NCBI RefSeq assembly: GCF_023073335.1
Contig: NZ_JADPJG010000012.1
Coordinates: 288,571-352,570 of the forward strand
Source of the DNA: Bradyrhizobium sp. 21
GTDB taxonomy: Bacteria; Pseudomonadota; Alphaproteobacteria; Rhizobiales; Xanthobacteraceae
DNA: 64,000 nucleotides
Reading direction: 5' to 3'
Both the position numbers and the translations under genes were made by a program. The notes under the pieces are model-generated. The model saw only the letters and a list, made by a program, of their open reading frames with translations, did not search any database and was not told the origin of the DNA. This document shows, piece after piece, positions 27,283-35,695 of the stretch; positions within the stretch are counted from its first letter, which is position 1, and each line of letters opens with the position of its first letter.

Positions 27283-29157
27283 TCAATCGCCCTCACAACT
27301 GCCGCCGCATGAATCGGCTCCGCCGGACGGACGCGCGCGACCGCGCGGACTCGGCTCTTGGCGCGATACCGCCTTCGGCTCTTGGCGCGATACCGCCTTC
27401 GGCTCCTGGCGCGATACCGCCTTTGGCTTCTGCGGCGGCGGATCGGGACGCCGGCGGCACACGCCCTGGGCATCCAGCACGTCGTTGCCGTCACAGACGA
27501 TCTGGACGCAACGATCACCCTCGACCTTTTGTCCCCCGGCGCACAGCAGCGGGCAGACGCGATCGGGCCTGGCACGCACCGCATCGAGCGCATCGAGGCT
27601 GGCGACCTTGACGTCGAATTTGGTGCCGGCGTTTCTGTTGAAATTGTCGAGCGCCTTTTGCGACGGCGCGGACCAGGCGCCGTCGGCGGCGCCGGGATCG
27701 CAGCCGACGCGCCTCAAATGGGCCTGGAGCAGGCGAGCGACATCCGCCGGATCCATGACCGGCACGACGACCGGCGCCGGGGCAAGAACTGATGCAGGAG
27801 CCGGCGCAGCGGGCGGGGTTAGCGCCGCAAGTGCGCTCTGCCGCTCCCGCTCGCGCCGTTCCTGCTCGCGCCTTGCGGCCTCGATCTGCTGCTGCGCATC
27901 CAGCGCGGCCTGCTTCTTGGCCTGCTCGACCTGGACTGCCGCGTCCTCGGCCTGCCGACGCGCCTCCGCAACCTGCCGCCGGGCGTCGTCGAGATCGCGC
28001 TTGGCCTGGTCGGCGATGCGCTGCCGCTCCTTCTCCAGATCGCGCCGGGCCTGTTCCGAAACCTGGAGCTTGGCCTGCTCGGCCTGGCGCGCGGCCTGCT
28101 CCTCGATCTGCCGCTTGAGGTCGTCGCTCTTCCGCCTGGCCTGCTCCTCGGCCTGCCGCTTCAACTGGTCCGCCTTTTCGCTGGCCTTCTCCGCCGCACC
28201 CAGTCTGTCGAGCGCCGCATGAGCGGAGTTGGCATAGATGCCACTGCCGTGAACGCCGAGAAACGACGTCCACGCCTCCCTTGTGCCGATCTGCGCCGCA
28301 AATTCGTAGTCGCGCCGGGCTTCCGCGTCCGGATCGACCGGCGGGGCGGCCAACGGCACCAGGGCCACCGTGTCTCCGCCGAGCGATCCGTAGACGAAGG
28401 GCTCCTGCCGCCGTCCCGTGCTCTTCAGCACCTCGTCGCGAACCCGGCCGAGCGTCAGGCGGAGGTCGAGGCCCGGTGTCGCCAGATGATTGAGGAGCGC
28501 GGTCGCAAATGGGCTATGCGCGCCGTCACCGTCGCCCGCGACCGCGCCGGCCTTGGCGGCGAATGCAATCAGCGTATCCGCCGTCGCGGGCTCGATCTTG
28601 GCAAGGCCGCGGCCCATCGATCGTGTGGCGACACTGCGCGTCATCCGCTCGGCAAAGGGGTTGTCGCGGCAGGCGTCGAGGATGACGAGCCGCAGCCGCT
28701 TCGCCGGATTGATCGCCTGGAGGATGCGGTCCAGCGGGACGGTCTCGTCCTCGACGTCGAAATCACTCTGGAGACGGGCATCCGCCGGAATCAGGAAATT
28801 CGCCCCGTTCACCTCGATGCCGTGGCCGGCGTAATAGACCACGGCCATGTCGGAATCTGCTGCGACCGCCGCAAACTCGCGCACCGCTCGTCGCATCTCG
28901 GAGGCCCCGAGATCCCGACGCAGCTCGACGCTGTCGAAACCCATCTGCTTGAAAACAGTGCTGATCGCGGCAGCATCATTGTCGGGATTGGCCAGCCGGG
29001 CGACGCTCTGGTAGTTGGACACAGCAAGGACCAGCGCCACCCGCTTGTCGGCCTGCGCATGCGTCGCCGCCGCCAGCATCAGGGCCACCGCCAGCGCAAC
29101 GCGGCCGGCCAGACGGTGCAGGCGTGACGTCGGAGCCGGTGGGATCAATCCGACCAT
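27283..29157 (-). CDS. Secreted caspase-like protein with coiled coil (paralogue B)
   Basis: A 624-residue near-copy of paralogue A: signal peptide (1-36, THAQA-D), caspase-like domain with His112 (YYAGHG) and Cys163 (LDACRDNPF), coiled coil (about 330-455), the DVARLLQAHLRRVGC motif and a cysteine-rich region. The two differ mainly at the C-terminus. Here KAVSRQEP is repeated three times and the final CYTYGGKQYC is absent, replaced by an unrelated Gly/Ser/Cys tail. The coiled coil also differs in a few repeats. ATG 29157 gives the signal peptide. It converges with the Ig-like gene, 29 bases apart. Confidence 0.88.
   Translation of the reverse strand: MVGLIPPAPTSRLHRLAGRVALAVALMLAAATHAQADKRVALVLAVSNYQSVARLANPDNDAAAISTVFKQMGFDSVELRRDLGASEMRRAVREFAAVAADSDMAVVYYAGHGIEVNGANFLIPADARLQSDFDVEDETVPLDRILQAINPAKRLRLVILDACRDNPFAERMTRSVATRSMGRGLAKIEPATADTLIAFAAKAGAVAGDGDGAHSPFATALLNHLATPGLDLRLTLGRVRDEVLKSTGRRQEPFVYGSLGGDTVALVPLAAPPVDPDAEARRDYEFAAQIGTREAWTSFLGVHGSGIYANSAHAALDRLGAAEKASEKADQLKRQAEEQARRKSDDLKRQIEEQAARQAEQAKLQVSEQARRDLEKERQRIADQAKRDLDDARRQVAEARRQAEDAAVQVEQAKKQAALDAQQQIEAARREQERRERERQSALAALTPPAAPAPASVLAPAPVVVPVMDPADVARLLQAHLRRVGCDPGAADGAWSAPSQKALDNFNRNAGTKFDVKVASLDALDAVRARPDRVCPLLCAGGQKVEGDRCVQIVCDGNDVLDAQGVCRRRPDPPPQKPKAVSRQEPKAVSRQEPKAVSRQEPSPRGRARPSGGADSCGGSCEGD
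27353..27424. repeat. Three tandem 24-base repeats inside caspase paralogue B
   Basis: GGCTCTTGGCGCGATACCGCCTTC and two near copies sit head to tail and encode KAVSRQEP three times on the minus strand. Paralogue A has a single equivalent, so the expansion is recent and in frame. Confidence 0.9.
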
Positions 29158-29248
29158 GGTGCAGGGTTCAATCCGTACGGGAGCCGATAAGCTGGCTTCG
29201 GAGATTTCGAGCCTCTTCTCCCGTAAGTCAACCCGTCTGTGGCCCACC

Positions 29249-30208
29249 TCACCTCCCCCGGGCCGCCGTCGGAGTCAGGCCGAACCTGCGGCGGAAGCAG
29301 CGGTTGAAATAAGAGAGGTCGTTGAAGCCGCAGGCGAAGGCGACGTCGCTGATGCGGCCTTCGCGATGGGCGAGAAGATCGGCGGCCTTGCGCAGGCGCA
29401 GCTCGTTGAGGCGGGTGGTGAAGCCGGCGCCGGCCTCGAACAGCAGCTCGTTGACGTAGCGTTCGGAGAGGCCGGCGGCGGCGGCCAGTCTTTGCGCGGA
29501 AAAATCCGGCTCGTGGAAGCGCGTCTCGAGGATCGACAGCACGGCCTTGAGCCGTACGGCGCGCAGGCCCCGGCGTCGCGCCGCAGCGGCGATATCGCTG
29601 CGGGCACCGAGACCGATCGCCGCGAGGTCGAGCAGATGCGCGGCGATGGCCATGCCGGCTTCGTCCGCAGCCGTCGGATGCCGCAGCAGGAGATCGCTGT
29701 AGTCCATCGCCAGCGACAGCGCGCCGCCGGGCTCGAGCTCACAGCCGACGAGATCGTCCACGCCGGCCACCGTCGCGCGCAACGTGTCGACCGGCAAATG
29801 CACGTTGGTGAAGCGCTTGTGGCTGGCGCCGTCGGCGGCGAAGAACGGCTCGTCCAGCTTGAGCAGCACCATCGATCCTGGGCGCATGGTGAATTCGCGC
29901 CCGCGATGGACCACCTGCGACGGACGATCGCCGGTGTTGCGCGCGAGGCAAAAGCGGTCGTCGCCGGTCTCGAGCACCTGGCGCTTTTCGCGCCGGACCG
30001 TGACGAAGCTGCCGTCGCAGCGCCCAAGCATGGTGGTGCCGATATGGATCGAGTTCATCGTGGCGCGAAACGGCACGTCGGACGCCGGATCGAGCTCGCC
30101 GGTGTTGGAGAAATGCTCGAACAGCTCGGCGAAGCGGATGAAGCGCTGCCGGTCGGACAGGTCCTGCGGCAGCATGTCGGTGGAGAGCGCCTTCCTGATG
30201 ACGGACAT
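29249..30208 (-). CDS. AraC family transcriptional regulator
   Basis: A 319-residue regulator. An N-terminal sensing domain of the AraC-binding type (about 1-200) is followed by two helix-turn-helix units (about 215-315) ending with DVAFACGFNDLSYFNRCFRRRFGLTP, the classic AraC/XylS signature. ATG 30208 (MSVIRKAL) is chosen over upstream codons. It precedes caspase paralogue B by 91 bases on the same strand and is divergent from a small secreted-protein gene. Which of these it controls is unknown. The 296-base gap upstream has no recognisable feature. Confidence 0.88.
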   Translation of the reverse strand: MSVIRKALSTDMLPQDLSDRQRFIRFAELFEHFSNTGELDPASDVPFRATMNSIHIGTTMLGRCDGSFVTVRREKRQVLETGDDRFCLARNTGDRPSQVVHRGREFTMRPGSMVLLKLDEPFFAADGASHKRFTNVHLPVDTLRATVAGVDDLVGCELEPGGALSLAMDYSDLLLRHPTAADEAGMAIAAHLLDLAAIGLGARSDIAAAARRRGLRAVRLKAVLSILETRFHEPDFSAQRLAAAAGLSERYVNELLFEAGAGFTTRLNELRLRKAADLLAHREGRISDVAFACGFNDLSYFNRCFRRRFGLTPTAARGR

Positions 30209-30504
30209 CGAAAGAACTTCCAAAAAGACTTTTGGGAAAAAGCGCGGGCACGAAAGCGTGCCGAAGCCCGTCAGGCCTCAAATGAACGCCTGCAAACACC
30301 GGCGAGTGCAGGCTATCAGCACGCCAACGTGAATCAAGCTGCGCCGGTCAGTCCAAGCCGCGCTGCCGTCGGCGCCGGACAGTCCAAGACGGCCCGCACA
30401 GGCGAGCCCTATTCAGGCAGCGGGTGCGACTTCCCGGCACATAAGGGACTGCATCCGGGCAACCGGGCGGCCCCAGCCTGACGCCCGCTGGAGGAGACGA
30501 CGAC

Positions 30505-30747
30505 ATGCGAACCTCTCTATCCCGCAGCTTCGTGCTCGGCGGCGCGATCGCGACCAGCCTCTGCATCGGTTACGCGCTGGGCGCGCAACCACACATGGAT
30601 GAAGCCATCGCGATCCTGCAATCGGCCCGCGCCGAACTCGGCAAGGCCGAGCCGAACAAGGGCGGCCATCGCGAGAAGGCGATCGGGCTGATCGACCAGG
30701 CCATCGCCGAAGTGCGCACCGGCATCGCATTCGCCGCCGGCCATTGA
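30505..30747 (+). CDS. Small secreted helical protein
   Basis: An 80-residue protein with a signal peptide (about 1-27, YALGAQ), then an amphipathic helical region (MDEAIAILQSARAELGKAE ... EKAIGLIDQAIAEVRTG) that looks like a helical hairpin. GGAGGAGACGAC lies just before the ATG. The next small secreted gene starts 26 bases on, so the two probably form an operon. No named family or function is claimed. Confidence 0.75.
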   Translation: MRTSLSRSFVLGGAIATSLCIGYALGAQPHMDEAIAILQSARAELGKAEPNKGGHREKAIGLIDQAIAEVRTGIAFAAGH

Positions 30748-30773
30748 AGCAGCGGCAATCGGGAGCACAAGAC

Positions 30774-31025
30774 ATGATGCGAACAATGTTTGCCGCAGCC
30801 CTCGCGCTCGGCGCGATCACAGGCTCTGCCCGGGCCATGCCGCTCACCCCGCTCGGCGCGGGCGCGAATGGCGACGTCGTCGCGATCGCCGGCGGCTGCG
30901 GCCCCGGCTGGCACCGCGGCCCCTATGGCGGCTGCCTCAGGAACTACGCCAACCCGGCCGCGCATGCCTGCCCGCGCGGCTACCATATCGGTCCCGGCGG
31001 TGCGTGCCGCGGCAACGGCCGCTGA
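30774..31025 (+). CDS. GCG_CRPN-type small secreted protein
   Basis: An 83-residue protein with a signal peptide (about 1-21) and a Gly/Cys-rich mature part. GGCGPGWHRGPYGGC followed by RN and CPRGYHIGPGGAC match the GCG_CRPN type seen in many Bradyrhizobium small proteins. ATG 30774 follows CGGGAG; an earlier TTG in frame is less likely. Function unknown. The 223 bases to the next gene have lower GC and hold no clear feature. Confidence 0.8.
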   Translation: MMRTMFAAALALGAITGSARAMPLTPLGAGANGDVVAIAGGCGPGWHRGPYGGCLRNYANPAAHACPRGYHIGPGGACRGNGR

Positions 31026-31248
31026 GAGAGGACCCAATCTGTCTCGGGATGCCGCTGTGCGGCTCCGAGAGACATGTCTCCAAGTTCGCTGGAAGAAGCC
31101 CATCGTTTCAGTGAGTACTGCCGCATACCGGGAGGTTGATTAATCTATCAAGTAAATCCGTTTGCGTGCAAGTTCGTCCTCGATATAGTCTTTCGGACAC
31201 GGGCATTTTCTAAGGACCGGTCGAGCCGGATCCCGATTTGAGGCAGCC

Positions 31249-34200
31249 GTGGCCGATATTTTCGTCAGCTATACGTCGAAAGATCGTAATTGGGCCTTTT
31301 GGATCGGCCAGCAGCTCAAGAACCTCGACCACGTCGCGCGCCTTCATGAGTGGGAGGTTTCCGCTGGTGGCGACATTGTAAGCTGGATGGAGGAACGACA
31401 CCAACACGCCAACCACATTCTTTGCGTTATCAGCGAAGCCTATTTAAAAGCCCCCTATTCCAGTTGGGAGCGAAGGGCCGCCCTATGGGCCGCCAACGAT
31501 GATCGACCTAACTTTGCTTTGCCGGTCTTCGTTCAAGATTGTAAGCCTCCGTCGCTCCTGGCCCCCATCAAACATTTGAAATTGTATGGACTGGACGAGC
31601 AGCAGGCGCAGCAAGAGCTAGCTGACTTTCTGAAGCCAGCGGCCCCGCCTGTCACCCAAGTGATTTTTCCGGGCGAGCCCGGGCTCCCGACCCGAGGGGG
31701 CCCTCCAGCCGCACTCGTTCATCGTGAGCCGCTGGCGGGGCCATCGAGACCAACTGGCGGCATGCCGCCCCAGGACGAGAACCGGGCAATTGCCGCGGCC
31801 AACACTCAGACCACTGAGTCTCCTCGCCTTTCCAACGCGAATGACGAACAAGCACGCCAGCAGCCATCTCACCTGTTGAAGCCCGCAGCCCCACCAGCCA
31901 GCCCAGTCCTATTTCCCGGCCAACTCGAAGCCTCGAATAAGGAAGGATCTCCGGCTGCATCCGACCCGCTGAACGACGAACAAACAGAGCGTGTTAGTGA
32001 TGAGCGGATTCAGGACGAAGATCATACCAATAGTTCTAACGATGTCACGATTGACCGGCGCGCCGTCGTTCCCGACAACGGCGACACCTTGGCCACAGGT
32101 GACTCGCTTCCGACAAGCGAAGATGGCCACTCTGCCGGCGAAGCTTCGAGTTCCAGCTTGCGCGACCCGACGCGCGACAGCACAACGACGGTCAAGCGTA
32201 AATTGGTGTTGTTTGCCGATGGCACGGGCAACGCATTTGCAAAGCAAGAATCGTCGGTGTGGCGTCTCTATGAGGCGCTCGATCACACCGAACCGGACCA
32301 GATCGCTCACTACATCAAGGGCGTCGGCACCGCCGACTGGGCGCCGCTCGCAGCTCTGGACGGCGCCACCGGCATCGGCGTGCCTTCCAACGTCCGCAAA
32401 CTCTATCGTTTCTTATGCTGGAACTGGCGATCGGGCGACGAAATCTACATTTTCGGATTCAGCCGCGGCGCCTTCACCGCGCGCACGTTGGCCGCGCTGA
32501 TCTCAAGTCAGGGCCTTGTTCCCGCGGCAATCGACGACACGCCAATGTCTCATGAAGAGATGGAGCGCAATTCCATGGCCGCGTGGCGGGAATATCGCCG
32601 CAGCACCGTCCCTTGGAACAAAACCCTGCCAACGATCTGGATCGCGCGTTTCGTTCGCGATGTCCTGCTCTATCTCTATCATGCGATCTGCGGGCACCAC
32701 TCCTACGCCGATGTCCGCGTGGCGATGAACGATCGCAAGGACGTTGACATCGAATTCCTCGGACTGTTCGACACCGTCGAAGCCTTCGGCGTCCCGATTG
32801 AGGAACTGCGCATCGCGATCGACTGGGCGATCTGGCCGATTTCATTCCGCAATCACCGGCTCCCTTCAAAGGTGAAGCACGCCTGCCATGCGCTGGCGCT
32901 GGATGACGAGCGCACGACCTTCCACCCCCTGAGAATCGACCAGAGCCAGTTGCCGAGCGATCAGATCGTCCAAGAGGTGTGGTTCGCAGGTGTGCATTCC
33001 GATATTGGTGGCGGCTACCCCGACTGCACTTTGTCCTTCGTGCCGTTGGTCTGGATGATCGAGCAGCTTAGGGATAAGCTCCGCTTCCAGAAGGGCGCGG
33101 TCGAGCATTTCCGGGCGTATCAGTCGGCGATCGGGCCGATGCACGATTCGCGCAGCGGCGCCGCCGTGCTCTACCGCTACGGGCCGCGTCCAATCTTCGC
33201 CGGCCAGATCAACGGCGGCCCACCAGTGGTTCATTTCGCCGTCGTCGAGCGTATGCTGCGCGGTTTCGACGACTATGCACCGGTGATGCTGCCCGCGAAC
33301 GCTTGGGTGTTTCTGCCGAACGGTGACACAAAGGCACTCTGGGAAGCGAATGCGAGGGAGGCGTTGAAAGCCGCTTATCTCGCCCCGGCTCCTTATCGTT
33401 TGCGGGAGGAGGAAGCCGAGGCCTTTGTCCTGATGAGCGCGCCGGACTCCGAGATGTCGCGTCTCGTGCGCGACACTGTATGGTGGCGGCGCGTCGTCTA
33501 CTTTGCGTTGCTCTTCATGGTCGGCGTCATCGCTCTGTGGCCGTGGATCGCCCGCAGCATGGTTGGAACGTCAAAGGACAACGGCCTGCAGGGCACTGTC
33601 GCATTACAGATCATCACAACCATCGATTGGCTTACGGGCGCCGTCCTAGGACCGCTAGCTAATCTCCTCAGGAATGTCCTTCCATCCTATGCGGCTCCTT
33701 GGCTCGACATCACGCTCTATTACCCGGTCATAACGGCATGTGTCCTTGTTATCACTTGGTGGTTGTGGCGTAAAAACGCCCAGCTACGCGATACCATCCA
33801 GCAACGCGCCCGGCTTGCTTGGAATGGCCCCCATCGGAAGGCCCGACCCAGCCACAATGATTGGCATGTGCTGTTGCGCAGGTTCGTCGGCTTGGCAAGG
33901 AGCGAAGGACCCGTCCTCCGCGTCGATCGACCTGGCCCGCTGCTCATGCTTGCCCGGTGGATGCGCTTGCACGCGGGGCCAGTCAAATGGCTTTTCGCCA
34001 AGCTGGTGCTGCCGAGCATCTTCCTGTTCATCATCTTCTACGCGGCACTCCTCATCGGAGCGACCAGCGTCTTCACCGCTCGCACCGCGACGGGAAATAT
34101 CTGCACCCCGCCCGGACCCGAGGCCGGAACGCCGGTGCTCGACATCCCGATCGAAGCACGCAGTCTGTTCGCGACAAGAGAGTTTTGCTGGTGGAGCGGC

Positions 34201-34887
34201 CTTGCCCTGGAGAAGGGCCGCAAATACCGCGTCTGGGTCGAGATCGAGGATCCCTGGTTCGACCGCACCATCATGAGCGGCACAAATGGCTTCAGGACCT
34301 ATTTCACGCCTCACTACCTCGCGCTGCCGACGCTCCGTCAGTTCGGCGCCGCCTGGTTCCAGCCCGTCGTGCGCGTCGGCGCGAGGGGAATGAGCGACGT
34401 TCCGCTCGAGGCCGTCAACGTCATGCCGGCCGACGAATTGCCGCGCCGGATGAATCCGGCCATTCCGGCCGAGGACGATGCGGACAAGCGCAAAGGCAGG
34501 TATCCGACCCAGCTCGACAAGACGAAGGAGTTCGAGGCCCTTCCCGACGACAATTCGCTCAAGCTCGCGGTCAGCAGGCTCGGGCCCTTCGAGCCGGTGC
34601 CGAAGGACCCCACGGCGCGCGCGATCTGGGAGGGCCAGAAGCTGTCGGGACGGCTGGTCGCGGAATTCGTCGCGCCTGACGCCGGCGATCTGTTCTTCTA
34701 CGTCAACGACGCCGTGCAGATCTATCCGACCCTGCTGCCGGCATCGTTGCGCCCGGCGAAGCTCGACGTGGTCCAGGGGCCCTACGAGCAGTTCTACAAG
34801 AACAATGCCGGCACCGCGCGCATCGTCATCCAGCGACTGCCGAGCCCGCCCATGCCGCCGGACAAGCCGGCCGCGGCAAAGCAATAG
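31249..34887 (+). CDS. TIR - DUF2235 (Tle1-like lipase) - membrane - outer domain protein
   Basis: A 1212-residue protein with an unusual order. Residues 1-120 are a TIR domain (ADIFVSYTSKDRNWAFWIGQQ). About 120-310 is a Pro/Ala-rich linker in which an 82-residue spaced unit with KPAAPP recurs (129-134, 211-216). About 315-740 is a DUF2235 domain like the catalytic part of Tle1-type phospholipases, with nucleophile Ser405 in FGFSRGAF, Asp508 in FDTVEAFG and His583 in FAGVHSDIGGGY. Three membrane segments follow (about 749-768, 816-840, 919-943), then a soluble region (about 945-1212), probably periplasmic. The TIR and lipase parts would be cytoplasmic. The TIR glutamate usually four residues after the conserved Trp is Ala in SSWERRAAL, so NAD cleavage is uncertain. 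It starts with GTG after GAGG. Lipase activity is inferred from the motif. Confidence 0.85.
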   Translation: MADIFVSYTSKDRNWAFWIGQQLKNLDHVARLHEWEVSAGGDIVSWMEERHQHANHILCVISEAYLKAPYSSWERRAALWAANDDRPNFALPVFVQDCKPPSLLAPIKHLKLYGLDEQQAQQELADFLKPAAPPVTQVIFPGEPGLPTRGGPPAALVHREPLAGPSRPTGGMPPQDENRAIAAANTQTTESPRLSNANDEQARQQPSHLLKPAAPPASPVLFPGQLEASNKEGSPAASDPLNDEQTERVSDERIQDEDHTNSSNDVTIDRRAVVPDNGDTLATGDSLPTSEDGHSAGEASSSSLRDPTRDSTTTVKRKLVLFADGTGNAFAKQESSVWRLYEALDHTEPDQIAHYIKGVGTADWAPLAALDGATGIGVPSNVRKLYRFLCWNWRSGDEIYIFGFSRGAFTARTLAALISSQGLVPAAIDDTPMSHEEMERNSMAAWREYRRSTVPWNKTLPTIWIARFVRDVLLYLYHAICGHHSYADVRVAMNDRKDVDIEFLGLFDTVEAFGVPIEELRIAIDWAIWPISFRNHRLPSKVKHACHALALDDERTTFHPLRIDQSQLPSDQIVQEVWFAGVHSDIGGGYPDCTLSFVPLVWMIEQLRDKLRFQKGAVEHFRAYQSAIGPMHDSRSGAAVLYRYGPRPIFAGQINGGPPVVHFAVVERMLRGFDDYAPVMLPANAWVFLPNGDTKALWEANAREALKAAYLAPAPYRLREEEAEAFVLMSAPDSEMSRLVRDTVWWRRVVYFALLFMVGVIALWPWIARSMVGTSKDNGLQGTVALQIITTIDWLTGAVLGPLANLLRNVLPSYAAPWLDITLYYPVITACVLVITWWLWRKNAQLRDTIQQRARLAWNGPHRKARPSHNDWHVLLRRFVGLARSEGPVLRVDRPGPLLMLARWMRLHAGPVKWLFAKLVLPSIFLFIIFYAALLIGATSVFTARTATGNICTPPGPEAGTPVLDIPIEARSLFATREFCWWSGLALEKGRKYRVWVEIEDPWFDRTIMSGTNGFRTYFTPHYLALPTLRQFGAAWFQPVVRVGARGMSDVPLEAVNVMPADELPRRMNPAIPAEDDADKRKGRYPTQLDKTKEFEALPDDNSLKLAVSRLGPFEPVPKDPTARAIWEGQKLSGRLVAEFVAPDAGDLFFYVNDAVQIYPTLLPASLRPAKLDVVQGPYEQFYKNNAGTARIVIQRLPSPPMPPDKPAAAKQ

Positions 34888-35005
34888 GCACCGCGTCGGG
34901 AACGCCAGACCGATGCCCTTTCCGCCCCCATGATTATGGGTGTCGCGGCGTCCGCGCCGCGGCTAAACTTGGCCTTGCGCCGCGGGGGACACGCGATGCA
35001 GGACG

Positions 35006-35695
35006 ATGATCATGACCGAACAGGGCGAGACGGGTGAAGCCATCACCATCCTCCTCGTCGAGGACGACGCGCCGACTTGCTGGCGGCTCCAGGACGCCCT
35101 GATCAAGGCCGGCTACGAGGTACGCAGCGCCGGCACGCTCGCAGAGGCCCGCTCGGGGCTCGGCGAACGGGCGCCGCGCGTGCTGCTCACCGATCTGCGG
35201 CTGCCCGACGGCCACGGCGTCGAGCTGATCCGCGAGACAAGGCGGCGCTTTCCCGACACCGAGATCATGGTGATCTCGGCGCTCGGCGACGAGGAGAGTG
35301 TGATCTCCGCGATCACGGTCGGCGCCACCGGCTATCTCCTGAAGGATGCGTTCCCCACCGACATCGCCACCACCGTGCGCGATCTGGTCGCCGGCCATTC
35401 GCCGATCTCGGCCTCGATCGCCCGCTTCATCGTGCGCAGAACGCAAGGGTCCGCGCAGAATGCGACCGAGCCTCCGCCGGGTCCCGCGCTCAACACCGCT
35501 AGGCTCACCCCACGGGAGATCGACATCCTCTGGGGCATCGCCAAAGGTTTCAGCTACGCCGAAATCGCGAGCCATCTCGGCCTCTCCAGGCAAACGGTGC
35601 CCGGCCACATCAAGAACATCTATCGCAAGCTCGAAGTCCACACCCGCAGCGAAGCGGTGTTCGAAGCGGTGCAGCAGGGCCTGATCAAGCTGTGA
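35006..35695 (+). CDS. NarL/LuxR family response regulator
   Basis: A 229-residue two-component regulator with a receiver domain (about 14-130; phosphorylated Asp63 in LLTDLRLPDG, conserved Lys in GYLLKDAF) and a LuxR-type helix-turn-helix (about 165-225; LTPREIDILWGIAKGFSYAEI). The stop overlaps the GTG of the histidine kinase gene by four bases (GTGA), so the two are translationally coupled. ATG 35006 is used; a second ATG two codons on is equally possible. The promoter lies in the 118 bases after the TIR gene, so the pair is probably a separate transcript. Confidence 0.92.
   Translation: MIMTEQGETGEAITILLVEDDAPTCWRLQDALIKAGYEVRSAGTLAEARSGLGERAPRVLLTDLRLPDGHGVELIRETRRRFPDTEIMVISALGDEESVISAITVGATGYLLKDAFPTDIATTVRDLVAGHSPISASIARFIVRRTQGSAQNATEPPPGPALNTARLTPREIDILWGIAKGFSYAEIASHLGLSRQTVPGHIKNIYRKLEVHTRSEAVFEAVQQGLIKL

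Noticed and set aside
27353..27424. Possible CRISPR-like array
   Set aside because: The 24-base copies are directly adjacent without spacers and lie in frame in a coding region.
31249..34887. Thoeris-type defence (ThsA/ThsB)
   Set aside because: No SIR2/SLOG ThsA-type partner is adjacent and the TIR lacks the glutamate at the usual place.
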